From contig DDPN01000142.1 of NCBI GenBank assembly GCA_002342205.1, positions 288 through 7,063 of the forward strand: a stretch of 6,776 bases of DNA, given 5' to 3'. Below, piece by piece: positions 1 through 5,768 of this stretch. Under the pieces are notes generated by a model that ran no database searches, was not told the origin of the DNA, and was given only the letters and a program-made list of their open reading frames with translations. Both the position numbers and the translations under genes were made by a program. The DNA is from Chitinophagaceae bacterium UBA2467 (GTDB lineage: Bacteria; Bacteroidota; Bacteroidia; Chitinophagales; Chitinophagaceae). How positions within the stretch are numbered: position 1 is the stretch's first letter; each line of letters begins with the position of its first letter.

Positions 1-912
1 GGTTTACCAATTGACAGCTCGTTGACGCATTATAAAGGAGATGGTGGGGCCTATATGGCGTCATTTGGTACCGGACTTGCACTGTATAGTCGTGAAAAAA
101 ATGGACTGGAAGAAAAGTTGAGTATTGGTTTTAATGCAGGCTATCTATTTGGGAAAAAAGATTACAGCAGCCGTCGTAGTTTGATCAATGATTCGGTATC
201 CTATTACCAGGCTAATTTTCAGTCGCAAACAACTTACGGAAAATTACAAGCTAGTGCCGGTGTTCAATATCAAACTCCATTGAGCAAAAATATAATGCTG
301 ACGTTTGGGGCCTATGGAAATTTAGGTCACAAGATGAATGCCGAACAAGATATTCTCCGCGAAACTTTTTATTACTCTCAGTCACAGGGGGAGGTTCGCT
401 TGGATAGTGTGTTTGATATACGTGGTAAAAAAGGAACGATTGTATTGCCTGCTTCTTATACACTGGGATTTGTTTTACAAAAATTTGCTGTGCCCAATAA
501 AGAAGGGGGATGGATGATTGGAGCTGACTTTAACAAACAGACTTGGAGCAAGTATCGTTTTTATGGACAACCTGATTCTTTGCAGGATACTTGGGAATTA
601 CGAATGGGTGCACAGATCAGTCCGGTTCCCAGCCGTAATTATTTTACCAATGTAAACTATCGCTTCGGTTTTTTTGTTGGACCTGACTATGTTCATATCA
701 ATAGAACAACTCCACGTTATGGAGCAAGCTTTGGAGCAGGTCTTCCCATTTCTATCAGCAGACAGGCCCCCAATCAAATTACATTTATAAACGTTGCGCT
801 GGAATATATCAAGCGCGGAAATAAACAAAATCTCTTACAGGATAATCTTTTCCGGATCTCCCTTGGTTTTTCTTTGAGTGATATCTGGTTTATCAAGCGT
901 CAATATGACTAA
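1..912 (+). CDS. Outer-membrane beta-barrel protein, FadL/OmpP1-like (5' end outside window)
   Basis: The frame is open from base 1 to a TAA stop at 910-912, giving the C-terminal 303 residues; the start and signal peptide lie upstream, so the TTG at 22 is only an internal Leu codon. The visible part is rich in alternating aromatic and small residues, with many Gly-aromatic strand motifs (for example FGAYGNLGHK and YRFGFFVG), as in a transmembrane beta-barrel. It ends in SLSDIWFIKRQYD; a terminal WFIKRxYD is what I recall for a family of Bacteroidota outer-membrane proteins loosely related to FadL-type transporters and often found beside lptC. The substrate is unknown. The last 8 bases overlap lptC, which suggests coupled translation and a shared role at the outer membrane, but that is inference. 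The family assignment rests on remembered similarity, the barrel character on visible composition. Confidence 0.75.
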   Translation, partial: GLPIDSSLTHYKGDGGAYMASFGTGLALYSREKNGLEEKLSIGFNAGYLFGKKDYSSRRSLINDSVSYYQANFQSQTTYGKLQASAGVQYQTPLSKNIMLTFGAYGNLGHKMNAEQDILRETFYYSQSQGEVRLDSVFDIRGKKGTIVLPASYTLGFVLQKFAVPNKEGGWMIGADFNKQTWSKYRFYGQPDSLQDTWELRMGAQISPVPSRNYFTNVNYRFGFFVGPDYVHINRTTPRYGASFGAGLPISISRQAPNQITFINVALEYIKRGNKQNLLQDNLFRISLGFSLSDIWFIKRQYD

Positions 913-1456
913 GTCCTTGCGGACACTTGTAGGGGGCCTATGGCTGCTGGCATTCCTATCTTCTTGCGAGAATGACGATCGTGTTTTACGTGACTGGACT
1001 CGCCAGTTGCGACTTCGAGAAGAAGCTACCAATATAGAAAGTTCAATAAGTCAAGAAGGAAAATTACGCGCGCGCATCAAAGCTCCTTTAATGATTAAAG
1101 AGGCAGGCGATACAGTACAAATGACGTTTCCTCAAACATTACATTGCGATTTTTATAATGATAGCGCACAACTAGAATCAAGGCTTGACGCACGATTTGG
1201 GATCTATTATGAAAATCTCAATAAAGTTTTTTTGCGCGACAGCGTGGTGGTTGTAACACTCAAAGGCGACACCTTGGTTTCGCCCGAATTATGGTGGGAC
1301 CAGAACACAAAACTTTTTTATACTGATAAGTATGCAAGCTACCGTAGTCCTGGTCAGCAAATTGTAGGCGGCAAAGGACTAGAGGCCACGCAGGATTTAA
1401 AACGAATCACGTTTAAATCTACTACCGGACTTGTCAATGCTCCACAAGCACAATAA
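905..1456 (+). CDS. lptC: LptC, LPS export periplasmic protein (lipoprotein form)
   Basis: This 183-residue protein should be the periplasmic LptC component that passes lipopolysaccharide from the LptBFG transporter to LptA. I chose ATG 905 because it gives a compact lipoprotein signal: basic MTKSLR, a hydrophobic stretch, then the lipobox LSSC with Cys21; a GTG 27 bases upstream would add residues before the signal. Residues about 45-170 form the repetitive beta-sheet domain, with the family pattern in FYNDSAQLESRLDARF, then VFLRDSVVVVTLKGDTL and ELWWDQNTKLFYTDKYASY. E. coli LptC is held in the inner membrane by an N-terminal helix; a lipid-anchored form is common in Bacteroidota. It overlaps the upstream barrel gene by 8 bases, so the two are probably translationally coupled. 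No lptA or lptB lies in the window. Confidence 0.88.
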   Translation: MTKSLRTLVGGLWLLAFLSSCENDDRVLRDWTRQLRLREEATNIESSISQEGKLRARIKAPLMIKEAGDTVQMTFPQTLHCDFYNDSAQLESRLDARFGIYYENLNKVFLRDSVVVVTLKGDTLVSPELWWDQNTKLFYTDKYASYRSPGQQIVGGKGLEATQDLKRITFKSTTGLVNAPQAQ

Positions 1457-1461
1457 CCGCG

Positions 1462-1469
1462 TACCTTTA
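1462..1469 (+). promoter_or_regulatory. Possible -7 element (TACCTTTA) before the aldo/keto reductase
   Basis: TACCTTTA matches the Bacteroidota -7 consensus TAnnTTTG at all but the last base and lies 22 bases before ATG 1492, a usual distance. No good TTTG or TTG box is present about 19-20 bases upstream; the nearest TTG, at 1431, is too far. It may be a weak internal promoter, or the oxidoreductases may be transcribed by read-through from lptC. Confidence 0.3.
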
Positions 1470-1491
1470 CATTTCTCAAAACTATATTACT

Positions 1492-2481
1492 ATGGAATAT
1501 CGTTACATGGGCCGCACAGGTCTTCAGTTAAGTGTACTTTCATTTGGAAGCTGGGTAAGTTTTCACAAACAAATCAACGATAGTATTGCCGACGAATTGA
1601 TGGGGCTTGCGTACGACAATGGCGTCAATTTTTTTGACAATGCAGAAGTATATGCGCTAGGCGAGAGTGAAAAAATGATGGGAAGGGTTTTAAAAAAGAA
1701 GGGATGGGATCGTACATCTTATACCGTTTCTTCTAAAGTATTTTGGGGATGGAGAGGAAAAGAAAATAAACCCAATCAATTTGGCTTAAGTCGTAAGCAT
1801 ATTACTGAAGCCTGTCATGAAGCACTCCAGCGCTTACAGACAGATTACCTGGACATATATTTCTGTCATCGTCCTGATAAAAATGTTCCTATTGAAGAAG
1901 TGGTATGGACCATGCATAATCTAATAACACAAGGAAAAATTCTTTATTGGGGTACTAGTGAGTGGAGTGGTGTTGAAATTATGGAAGCTCATCGCGTGGC
2001 ACAACACTATGGATTGATTGGTCCAACAGTAGAACAACCTCAATACAATTTATTCGAGCGTAATAAAATTGAGAATGAGTTTTTAATGGTCTACAAAACA
2101 GTGGGATTAGGAACCACTATTTGGAGCCCCCTGGCTTCCGGCATGCTTACTGGAAAATACAATACAGGCGTACCAGATGATAGCCGTTTTGGAATTAAAG
2201 GTTTTGAATGGTTGCGTGATCGTTGGATGCAGGATAAAGTGTTGGATAAGGTAAAATCACTGGACGCACTGGCTACCGAATTAGGTACAAGCTTACCTGC
2301 TATGAGTATTGCATGGTGTATCAAAAATCCAAATGTGACCACGGCAATTTTGGGAGCAACTAAAAAAGAGCAGTTACTCGAAAACTTGAAGGCGCTGGAG
2401 GTAGTTGAAAAGCTGACGCCCGAAGTAATGCAACGTATCGATGAAATTACCGGCACTAAACCGGTACTTCCTGAGTATTAA
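1492..2481 (+). CDS. Aldo/keto reductase, Kv-beta-like (AKR6/AKR14-type)
   Basis: A 329-residue NAD(P)H-dependent aldo/keto reductase of full family length, expected to be a cytoplasmic TIM barrel reducing aldehydes or ketones. It starts MEYRYMGRTGLQLSVLSFG, the usual N-terminus. The complete catalytic tetrad is visible: Asp49 and Tyr54 in FFDNAEVY, Lys82 in VSSKVFWG, and His126 in FCHRPD. Cofactor-binding segments follow: GTSEWS (154-159), EQPQYN (181-186), SPLASGMLTGKY (212-223), and the phosphate-binding region around ILGATKKEQLLENL (286-299). The overall pattern is that of the group containing animal potassium-channel beta subunits, but those carry Asn at the His position, so this one looks like an ordinary enzyme. 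No channel gene is nearby. The physiological substrate is unknown. The gene ends 17 bases before the SDR gene, so the two probably form an operon. Confidence 0.92.
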   Translation: MEYRYMGRTGLQLSVLSFGSWVSFHKQINDSIADELMGLAYDNGVNFFDNAEVYALGESEKMMGRVLKKKGWDRTSYTVSSKVFWGWRGKENKPNQFGLSRKHITEACHEALQRLQTDYLDIYFCHRPDKNVPIEEVVWTMHNLITQGKILYWGTSEWSGVEIMEAHRVAQHYGLIGPTVEQPQYNLFERNKIENEFLMVYKTVGLGTTIWSPLASGMLTGKYNTGVPDDSRFGIKGFEWLRDRWMQDKVLDKVKSLDALATELGTSLPAMSIAWCIKNPNVTTAILGATKKEQLLENLKALEVVEKLTPEVMQRIDEITGTKPVLPEY

Positions 2482-2498
2482 AGTATAAACCAAAGCCT

Positions 2499-3320
2499 AT
2501 GTCATTTGCTGGTAAAACCGTTGTAATTACAGGTGCTACACGTGGCATAGGTAAGGCTATTGGACTTCGCTTAGCCCGCGAAGGTGCTAACATTGTCATT
2601 GCTGCCAAAAGCGTTGAAGAGAATCCAAAATTGGGCGGAACCATTTATACGGCCGCTACAGAAATAGAAGCAGCAGGCGGAAAAGCGTTGGCTATACCCT
2701 GCGATATTCGATTTGAAGAACAAATTCAACAAGTCATTGATAAAGCAGTAGCCACATTTGGAGGAATTGATATTTTGATCAATAATGCATCAGCTATTTC
2801 ACTGACTGCTACAGCACAAACGGAAGCTAAGCGTTTTGATTTGATGTATGATATAAATGTGCGCGGGACATTTTTAATGACTAAAGCATGCATCCCCTTT
2901 TTAGCGAAAGGAAAGAATTCTCACATACTAACGCTTTCTCCTCCCTTGAATCTACATCCCAAATGGTTTGCGAATCATGTTGCTTATACAATAAGCAAGT
3001 ATGATATGAGTATGCTTACCATCGGATGGGCCCGTGAGCTTAAAGACCAAGGGATTGCCGCCAATTCATTATGGCCTCGTACTACTATTGATACGGCTGC
3101 TGTAAGAAATTTATTAGGAGGACAGATGTTGGCCAATATGAGTCGCAAGCCAGAAATTTTGGCTGATGCTGCTTTTTATATTCTCTGTAAATCTGCTACT
3201 GCTTGTACGGGTAATCTGTTTATCGACGAACAAGTACTCGCTGCAGAAGGCATTACCGATCTTTCTCATTATGCGGTAGTGCCTGGTGCTGAATTATACA
3301 CTGATCTTTTTGTCGAGTAG
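2499..3320 (+). CDS. Short-chain dehydrogenase/reductase, HSDL2-like
   Basis: A 273-residue classical-type SDR with a Rossmann fold. The cofactor motif TGATRGIG is at 11-18, NNAS at 95-98, and the catalytic residues are Asn120, Ser147 (in LSPP), Tyr163 and Lys167 (YTISK). Arg15 within the glycine motif and Lys37 at the end of the second strand, where NAD-dependent enzymes usually have Asp, point to NADP(H). Segments such as NPKLGGTIYTAATEIEAAGG, LSPPLNLHPKWF, LWPRTTIDTAAVRNLLGG and GNLFIDEQVL closely follow the HSDL2 (hydroxysteroid dehydrogenase-like 2) pattern I remember. The protein stops at the end of the enzyme domain and lacks the C-terminal sterol-carrier (SCP2) domain of the animal protein. 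The natural substrate is unknown; a lipid or fatty-acyl derivative is only a guess from the name of the family. It follows the aldo/keto reductase by 17 bases and faces a convergent gene 8 bases away. Confidence 0.9.
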   Translation: MSFAGKTVVITGATRGIGKAIGLRLAREGANIVIAAKSVEENPKLGGTIYTAATEIEAAGGKALAIPCDIRFEEQIQQVIDKAVATFGGIDILINNASAISLTATAQTEAKRFDLMYDINVRGTFLMTKACIPFLAKGKNSHILTLSPPLNLHPKWFANHVAYTISKYDMSMLTIGWARELKDQGIAANSLWPRTTIDTAAVRNLLGGQMLANMSRKPEILADAAFYILCKSATACTGNLFIDEQVLAAEGITDLSHYAVVPGAELYTDLFVE

Positions 3321-3322
3321 AG

Positions 3323-3336
3323 CAGATTTTAATCTG
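3323..3336. terminator. Short hairpin between convergent genes (possible weak terminator)
   Basis: CAGATT-TT-AATCTG forms an inverted repeat with 6-bp arms and in practice a 5-bp stem with a TTTA loop. It sits just after the SDR stop codon and overlaps the last bases of the convergent HTH gene. There is no clear T-run on either side, so termination here is uncertain. Confidence 0.25.
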
Positions 3337-3529
3337 TGTCTTCTAGGGTGAATATTTCTTCGACATTTTTATGAAATACCCTTGCAACTTTTAGTGCTAA
3401 CAGAGTTGAAGGAACATATTTATTTAGCTCCATCGCATTGATAGTTTGACGGCTTACTCCTACTTGCTTTGCCAATTCCTCTTGTGTGAGTCCTGCAATT
3501 GCACGCTCAATCTTTATTGTGTTTTTCAT
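3329..3529 (-). CDS. Small Cro/CI-type (XRE, YozG-like) transcriptional regulator
   Basis: A 66-residue protein that is almost entirely one helix-turn-helix domain. Residues 15-24 (TQEELAKQVG) form the first helix of the motif, 26-37 (SRQTINAMELNK) the recognition helix, and the end VARVFHKNVEEIF is the usual last helix of this compact group. There is no sensor or dimerisation domain, so signal input must come from elsewhere. The start ATG at 3529 overlaps the stop of the upstream membrane-protein gene as ATGA, a classic sign of coupled translation and of a functional pair. The likely role is a DNA-binding repressor of its own operon, with the membrane protein as possible partner; this is inference from pairing and from the inverted repeat at 4016-4035. 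The domain call is secure, the role is not. Confidence 0.9.
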   Translation of the reverse strand: MKNTIKIERAIAGLTQEELAKQVGVSRQTINAMELNKYVPSTLLALKVARVFHKNVEEIFTLEDTD

Positions 3530-3993
3530 GCTGCAGATTTATTGGAGCGAACCAACACATAATTAAAACGTACGATATAAATGATCAGTACGGTAAACAT
3601 GTTGTAAAGCATAACTTGTAAAAAAGCCAATCCATAAATAAATAAAAAAGCAAGCGCCAATAAAATATAGTTCAAGAGTACAGCCCAAAGCAGGGAAGAT
3701 TGGCGCAGTGATGCGATGAATTCATCCTCGTTTTTTTCTTTGCTAAAGGAAACGAGTAAGGCTCCTACGATGAATAAAAATCCAAGAAGGGTATTTACAA
3801 TATTGGTTTTTATGATGCAGCCAATGCAGCTAGGTGCAAGTAGATCCGAGTTAATCAAGGCAGGAACACGAACTTCCAACCTGAGCCATTCAAAGCCATT
3901 TATGATTGAAATAATCCCCAAAAAGGTAGCGGGGATTAAGAGTGCCCAGCCCAGTTTTTTATAGCGGTTGGGGAGTAGAACTGTTTTATACAT
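3526..3993 (-). CDS. Four-helix integral membrane protein paired with HTH regulator
   Basis: A 155-residue protein with four clear hydrophobic segments: about 14-34, 64-83, 101-123 and 125-147. A charged stretch between the second and third (KEKNEDEF, 85-92) fits a cytoplasmic loop by the positive-inside rule only weakly, since acidic residues balance the lysines; the loop between the first and second (35-63) would then face outward and holds Cys56 and Cys59 in a CIGC motif. Segments such as KEKNEDEFIASLRQSSLLWA and YNMFTVLIIYIVRFNYVL recall an uncharacterised membrane-protein family found beside small HTH regulators in Bacteroidota, comparable in layout to the DUF2975/YozG pairs of Firmicutes. 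I cannot assign a function. It is the first gene of a two-gene operon, with its own consensus promoter 20 bases upstream and a 4-base overlap with the regulator gene. Confidence 0.83.
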   Translation of the reverse strand: MYKTVLLPNRYKKLGWALLIPATFLGIISIINGFEWLRLEVRVPALINSDLLAPSCIGCIIKTNIVNTLLGFLFIVGALLVSFSKEKNEDEFIASLRQSSLLWAVLLNYILLALAFLFIYGLAFLQVMLYNMFTVLIIYIVRFNYVLVRSNKSAA

Positions 3994-4012
3994 AAAACTT
4001 ACTTTAATAAGT

Positions 4013-4044
4013 CAAATGTAAAAAATACTTTACATAAAGACAAA
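4013..4044 (-). promoter_or_regulatory. Bacteroidota-type promoter of the membrane protein/HTH operon
   Basis: Read on the minus strand, TTTG (4044-4041) is followed by a 20-base spacer and TACATTTG (4020-4013). Both boxes match the Bacteroidota housekeeping consensus TTTG/TAnnTTTG exactly, and the spacing is within one base of the usual 19. The -7 box lies 19 bases before the start codon at 3993, implying a very short leader. Confidence 0.65.
4016..4035. promoter_or_regulatory. Operator-like inverted repeat over the promoter
   Basis: ATGTAAA (4016-4022), a 6-base spacer, and TTTACAT (4029-4035) form a perfect inverted repeat with 7-bp arms. It overlaps the -7 box and the spacer of the operon promoter, so a bound protein would block RNA polymerase. 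The size (20 bp) suits a dimer of a small Cro/CI-type protein, and the operon encodes one. A related, imperfect copy (TTTACA, 5 bases, TGTTAA) lies at 4050-4066, upstream of the -33 box, with the TTTACA half-sites 21 bp apart, two helical turns. The DNA is A/T-rich, so chance cannot be excluded. Confidence 0.42.
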
Positions 4045-4106
4045 TAAATTTTACACAAAATGTTAATTCCCCCCTGTTCAAGCAGCTATAATACCTCAAT
4101 TAGAAT

Positions 4107-4129
4107 AGCAGCCAAGTACTATTGCTGCT
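4107..4129 (-). terminator. Weak hairpin at the lysS 3' end
   Basis: AGCAGC (4107-4112) and GCTGCT (4124-4129) can pair around an 11-base loop that includes the lysS stop codon. No T-run follows on the minus strand, and a second AGCAGC at 4081-4086 could compete for the same partner. Termination here is possible but poorly supported; otherwise lysS transcripts may read into the membrane protein/HTH operon. Confidence 0.22.
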
Positions 4130-5666
4130 CTGAAGATTCTTCTTCTGTAAATGTTTTTTCCGGACGCATTTGAGGGAAGAGCAACACATCCTGAATAGAT
4201 GGATTATTGGTTAACAGCATGCAGAGACGATCAATGCCGAATCCGATACCTGCAGTTGGGGGCATCCCATATTCTAATGCACGCAAAAAGTCCTGATCAA
4301 TAAACATTGCCTCGTCATCTCCACGTTCAGCTAATTTAACCTGCTCTTCAAAACGTTCGCGCTGGTCAATGGGATCATTCAATTCGCTGTACGCATTGGC
4401 AATTTCTTTTCCGTTGATCATGAGCTCAAATCGTTCAACCAGTCCTTGTTTATCACGATGCTTTTTGGTGAGAGGACTCATTTCAACAGGATAGTCAATG
4501 ATGAATGTAGGTTGGATGTAATGTTTTTCACACTTCTCTCCAAAAATGGCATCGATCAGTTTACCTTTTCCCATTGTATTGTCTACTTGGATATGCAGTT
4601 GTTTGCACACTGATCTAAGTTGTTCTTCGTTCATGCGACTTACGTCAAAACCAGTGTGCTCCTGAATCGCATCATAGATACTGATTCGTTTGAATGGCGC
4701 TTTGAACGAAATAGTTTTATCTCCAACTGTTACTTCTGTTGTGTTACAAACATCTAGGGCAGCCTTTTCTAATAACTGCTCTGTAGTTTCCATCATCCAG
4801 AAATAATCTTTGTAGGCTGTATAGAATTCAAGAATGGTAAACTCTGGATTATGTGTTCTATCCATTCCTTCATTTCTAAAGTTGCGGCTGAATTCATACA
4901 CCCAATCAAATCCACCCACAATCAGTCTCTTCAAGTAAAGTTCATTGGCAATGCGCAAGTATAGCGGGATGTCAAGTGCATTATGATGCGTAATGAAAGG
5001 TCGCGCTGCAGCACCACCGGGAATACTTTGTAAAACAGGAGTATCCACTTCTAGCGCACCGTGTTCATTTAGAAATTGACGAATTGAATTGATCAGCTTG
5101 GTACGCTTGATAAATGTGTCTTTTACTGCAGGATTAATAATCAAATCAGCATAACGCTGACGATATTTAAATTCAGGATCAGTAACTGCATCAAACGTTT
5201 GTCCTTCGGCTTCTTTCACAATCGGAAGGGGACGCAGTGATTTGCTTAGTAAGGTGAACTCTTTAACATGTAGTGTCAACTCTCCTGTCTTTGTACGAAA
5301 CACATATCCTTTCACACCAATTAAATCTCCAATGTCGATTAACTTTTTCCAAACAATGTCATACAGTGCTTTGTCTTCGCCGGGACAGATGTCATCTCTC
5401 TTGATGTATAATTGAAATCTTCCTTTAGAATCCTGAATTACAGCAAAATTTGCTTTACCCATATCTCGCACACTCATGATCCGGCCAGCTAAGCAACATT
5501 CGCTGAAAGCCGCAGCATTTTCATCAGTAAAATTTTCTTTGATATCGGTAGAGTACGTGTTAACAGGAAAAAGAGGAGCCGGGTAAGGCTCAATTCCCAT
5601 CATAATCAACTCGGCCAGCTTCTCACGTCGTAACTGTTCTTGTTCTGATAATTGAATCGCACTCAT
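4119..5666 (-). CDS. lysS: Lysyl-tRNA synthetase, class II
   Basis: A 515-residue class II lysyl-tRNA synthetase, which charges tRNA-Lys with lysine using ATP in the cytoplasm. The N-terminal OB-fold that binds the anticodon covers about 57-150. The catalytic domain begins near FKYRQRYADLI (166-176). Motif 1 spans about 196-224 and ends in the family signature PGGAAARPF (216-224); motif 2 is FRNEGMDRTHNPEF (263-276); motif 3 is GIGFGIDR (473-480). ELNDPIDQRERF, a late lysyl-specific segment, is also present. Length and motif order are normal and no key residue is missing; the C-terminus ends in a short acidic tail. ATG 5666 is supported by a promoter 20 bases upstream. It is transcribed alone as far as can be seen: a strong terminator precedes its promoter. 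Confidence 0.98.
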   Translation of the reverse strand: MSAIQLSEQEQLRREKLAELIMMGIEPYPAPLFPVNTYSTDIKENFTDENAAAFSECCLAGRIMSVRDMGKANFAVIQDSKGRFQLYIKRDDICPGEDKALYDIVWKKLIDIGDLIGVKGYVFRTKTGELTLHVKEFTLLSKSLRPLPIVKEAEGQTFDAVTDPEFKYRQRYADLIINPAVKDTFIKRTKLINSIRQFLNEHGALEVDTPVLQSIPGGAAARPFITHHNALDIPLYLRIANELYLKRLIVGGFDWVYEFSRNFRNEGMDRTHNPEFTILEFYTAYKDYFWMMETTEQLLEKAALDVCNTTEVTVGDKTISFKAPFKRISIYDAIQEHTGFDVSRMNEEQLRSVCKQLHIQVDNTMGKGKLIDAIFGEKCEKHYIQPTFIIDYPVEMSPLTKKHRDKQGLVERFELMINGKEIANAYSELNDPIDQRERFEEQVKLAERGDDEAMFIDQDFLRALEYGMPPTAGIGFGIDRLCMLLTNNPSIQDVLLFPQMRPEKTFTEEESSEQQ

Positions 5667-5685
5667 TTTAAAAATTTTTCGCGCG

Positions 5686-5715
5686 CAAATTTATTTGTTT
5701 CAACCTTTTTTACAA
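5686..5715 (-). promoter_or_regulatory. lysS promoter (TTG-N19-TAAATTTG)
   Basis: On the minus strand TTG (5715-5713, in the context ATTG) is followed by 19 bases and TAAATTTG (5693-5686), an exact TAnnTTTG -7 box at the standard spacing. It is immediately followed by CGCGCG and then an A/T-rich stretch before ATG 5666. There is no Shine-Dalgarno sequence; the unstructured A/T-rich leader is usual in this phylum. Confidence 0.62.
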
Positions 5716-5716
5716 T

Positions 5717-5746
5717 AAGAAAGCCTCCCGGATAGGAGGCTTTCTT
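5717..5746 (-). terminator. Strong terminator hairpin after the outer-membrane protein gene
   Basis: A perfect 12-bp stem (5717-5728 with 5735-5746, core AAAGCCTCC/GGAGGCTTT) closes a 6-base loop. The outer A/T pairs give an A-rich entry and T-rich exit on both strands, so it could act in both directions. It lies 22 bases beyond the stop of the minus-strand barrel gene and directly upstream of the lysS promoter, where it would insulate lysS from read-through. Confidence 0.82.
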
Positions 5747-5748
5747 TG

Positions 5749-5765
5749 TTCCCGCAGAGCGGGAA
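5749..5765 (-). terminator. Second hairpin, directly after the barrel-gene stop codon
   Basis: TTCCCGC (5749-5755) pairs with GCGGGAA (5759-5765) around an AGA loop, a 7-bp GC-rich stem starting 3 bases past the stop codon and 2 bases from the 12-bp terminator stem. It may stabilise the mRNA 3' end or assist termination; it lacks its own T-run. Confidence 0.5.
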
Positions 5766-5768
5766 GAA

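Noticed and set aside
34..121. AAAGGAG directly before ATG at 41, resembling a ribosome binding site and start
   Set aside because: The ATG is out of frame with the barrel protein and leads to a stop at 119-121; the long open barrel frame continues through it from the window edge, and Shine-Dalgarno sequences are not used much in this phylum.
878..904. GTG at 878 as an upstream start for lptC
   Set aside because: It would add nine residues before the charged N-terminus of a well-formed lipoprotein signal peptide and deepen the overlap with the barrel gene; ATG 905 fits better.
1066..1076. GCGCGC run inside lptC as a third copy of the promoter-associated GC block
   Set aside because: It is coding sequence (codons for Arg-Ala-Arg) with no TAnnTTTG box in front, so it is probably coincidence.
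2091..2456. 121-codon open frame on the minus strand
   Set aside because: It lies wholly inside the aldo/keto reductase gene, whose motifs are intact, and its translation is Ser-rich and low-quality, as expected for an antisense shadow.
1492..2481. Reading the aldo/keto reductase as a true potassium-channel beta subunit
   Set aside because: It has the enzymatic His126 and no channel gene is present; the similarity is at family level only.
3716..3964. 82-codon open frame on the plus strand
   Set aside because: It is antisense to the four-helix membrane protein, which has clear membrane segments, a consensus promoter and an ATGA overlap with its partner.
3526..3993. Toxin-antitoxin or phage-immunity module for the HTH/membrane-protein pair
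   Set aside because: The membrane protein is too large and has too many segments for a typical small membrane toxin, and no phage, integrase or other defence gene is nearby; a regulator/membrane partner pair is the simpler reading.
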